Position numbers and translations under genes: made by a program. Below, piece by piece: positions 63,287 to 64,000 of a stretch of 64,000 bases of DNA (positions are counted from its first letter, which is position 1; each line of letters starts with the position of its first letter). A model generated the notes under the pieces. The model ran no database searches. It was not told the origin of the DNA and saw only the letters and a program-made list of their open reading frames with translations. Where the stretch lies: positions 806,001-870,000 of the forward strand of contig NZ_BMTT01000001.1 in assembly GCF_014649815.1 (NCBI RefSeq). The letters run 5' to 3'. The stretch is from Streptomyces mutabilis (GTDB lineage Bacteria; Actinomycetota; Actinomycetes; Streptomycetales; Streptomycetaceae).

Positions 63287-64000
63287 TCACACCTCGGCGT
63301 AGCTGAGCCGGCTCTTCGCCTCGGCCGTGTTCGCCGGGCCGTCCGGCGTCCGTACGGCAGGGCGGCGAAGGTATACCGCCCACGTGACGGCGAAGCAGAC
63401 GGCGTAGTAGGCGAGGAACGCGACGAAGGCGCCGGTGCCGGAGCCGACGGAGAGGAAGGACTGCCGGAAGGCGAGGTTGATGCCGACGCCGCCGAGCGCG
63501 CCGACCGCGCCGATCAGCCCCATGGAGGCACCGGAGAGCCGCCGCCCGTACGCCACGGCCTCCTCCCCCGTCAGCCCCCTGGCCAGCGCCTTGTTCTGGA
63601 AGATGCCGGGGATCATCTTGAACGTCGAGCCGTTGCCGAGCCCGCTGAGCACGAACAGCACCACGAACACGGCGACGAACAGCGCGAGCGACTTCGCCAT
63701 GCTGGCGGCGACGAGCACGGCGGTGGCGGCGGCCATGGCGACGAAGTTCCACAGTGTGATCCGCGCGCCGCCGTACCGGTCGGCGAGCCTGCCGCCCAGC
63801 GGCCGGATCAGGGAGCCGAGCAACGGACCGATGAAGGTCAGGTACGCCGCCTGGAGCGGGGTCCGCCCGAACTGGGTCTGGAGCACCTGACCGAAGGCGA
63901 AGCTGTAGCCGATGAACGATCCGAAGGTGCCGATGTACAGCACGGCCATGATCCAGGTGTGGCCGTCCCGGGCGGCGTCCTTGGCGGCCCCGGTGTCGTT
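63287..64000 (-). CDS. narK: NarK-type nitrate/nitrite MFS transporter, 5' part cut by window end
   Basis: A partial minus-strand gene: the frame stays open through 64000, so the true start is outside. The visible C-terminal 237 residues contain SFIGYSFAFGQVLQTQFG (nitrate signature-like), PLLGSLIRPLGGRLADRYGGARITLWNF (motif A) and GNGSTFKMIPGIFQ, a nitrate-transporter signature. It lies 100 bp upstream of nnaR on the same strand. Confidence 0.9.
   Translation of the reverse strand, partial: NDTGAAKDAARDGHTWIMAVLYIGTFGSFIGYSFAFGQVLQTQFGRTPLQAAYLTFIGPLLGSLIRPLGGRLADRYGGARITLWNFVAMAAATAVLVAASMAKSLALFVAVFVVLFVLSGLGNGSTFKMIPGIFQNKALARGLTGEEAVAYGRRLSGASMGLIGAVGALGGVGINLAFRQSFLSVGSGTGAFVAFLAYYAVCFAVTWAVYLRRPAVRTPDGPANTAEAKSRLSYAEV

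Overview
The window is high-G+C actinobacterial DNA, almost certainly a Streptomyces chromosome from its conserved central part. Evidence: strong third-position GC bias, many GTG starts, four-base ATGA/GTGA gene overlaps, an SsgA-like sporulation protein, DasR-type operators around tandem N-acetylglucosamine PTS permeases, the mec-cysO-cysM cluster, SigU/RsuA-like and NnaR-like regulators, and gene order matching my memory of the S. coelicolor SCO2897-SCO2959 interval. I see no prophage, insertion sequence or CRISPR array. Most of the window is core genome.

Layout. 1-7.8 kb: bifunctional penicillin-binding protein, a guanidine-III riboswitch controlling a Gdx/SugE exporter, a GroES-like protein, a DUF3618 protein, bcp, two translationally coupled HNH proteins of lower G+C beside tRNA-Leu(UAG), rdgB, a lipoprotein and rph. 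7.9-11.2 kb: nagF, nagE1 and nagE2 with three DasR sites. 11.2-14.6 kb: a metallo-beta-lactamase hydrolase, a membrane-anchored PemK-like protein, and cysM-cysO-mec with a Cys-ending leader peptide. 14.7-20 kb: amino-acid permease, DUF2017 and clpS, pncB and pncA. 20-26.6 kb: secreted M6 metalloprotease, small membrane protein, two RDD proteins and ssgG. 26.7-35.2 kb: FAD-linked oxidase, TPR protein, hppD with a divergent Lrp/AsnC regulator, and a four-gene osmoprotectant ABC operon. 35.2-41.3 kb: S16 peptidase, IclR regulator, DEAD-like helicase, MFS transporter, an odd tRNA-Cys and a SUKH-like protein. 41.4-47 kb: three-subunit molybdenum hydroxylase. 47.2-52 kb: sugar ABC transporter with a cytoplasmic GH20 hexosaminidase. 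52-64 kb: DUF3039, YqgE/AlgH, murA, hupA, malic enzyme, a candidate non-coding RNA, a HelD-like ATPase, RsuA/SigU, a CGNR protein, an NnaR-like regulator and a NarK transporter cut by the window end.

Themes. Amino-sugar metabolism recurs: GlcNAc PTS permeases, a GH20 enzyme with its own importer, murA and DasR-type operators. NAD salvage (pncA, pncB), sulfur-carrier cysteine synthesis and cell-envelope functions are the other clear modules. Several genes (bcp, rph, pemK-like, mec, pncB, MFS, DUF3039) have a TANNNT box 6-8 nt before the start codon and no Shine-Dalgarno sequence, which predicts leaderless mRNAs.

The most interesting non-protein signals are the guanidine-III riboswitch (2867-2910, minus), the Cys leader peptide (14016-14111, minus), a promoter-multibranch RNA-terminator unit (57108-57281, plus), a three-copy dispersed element, and a tRNA-Cys apparently lacking one acceptor-stem base.
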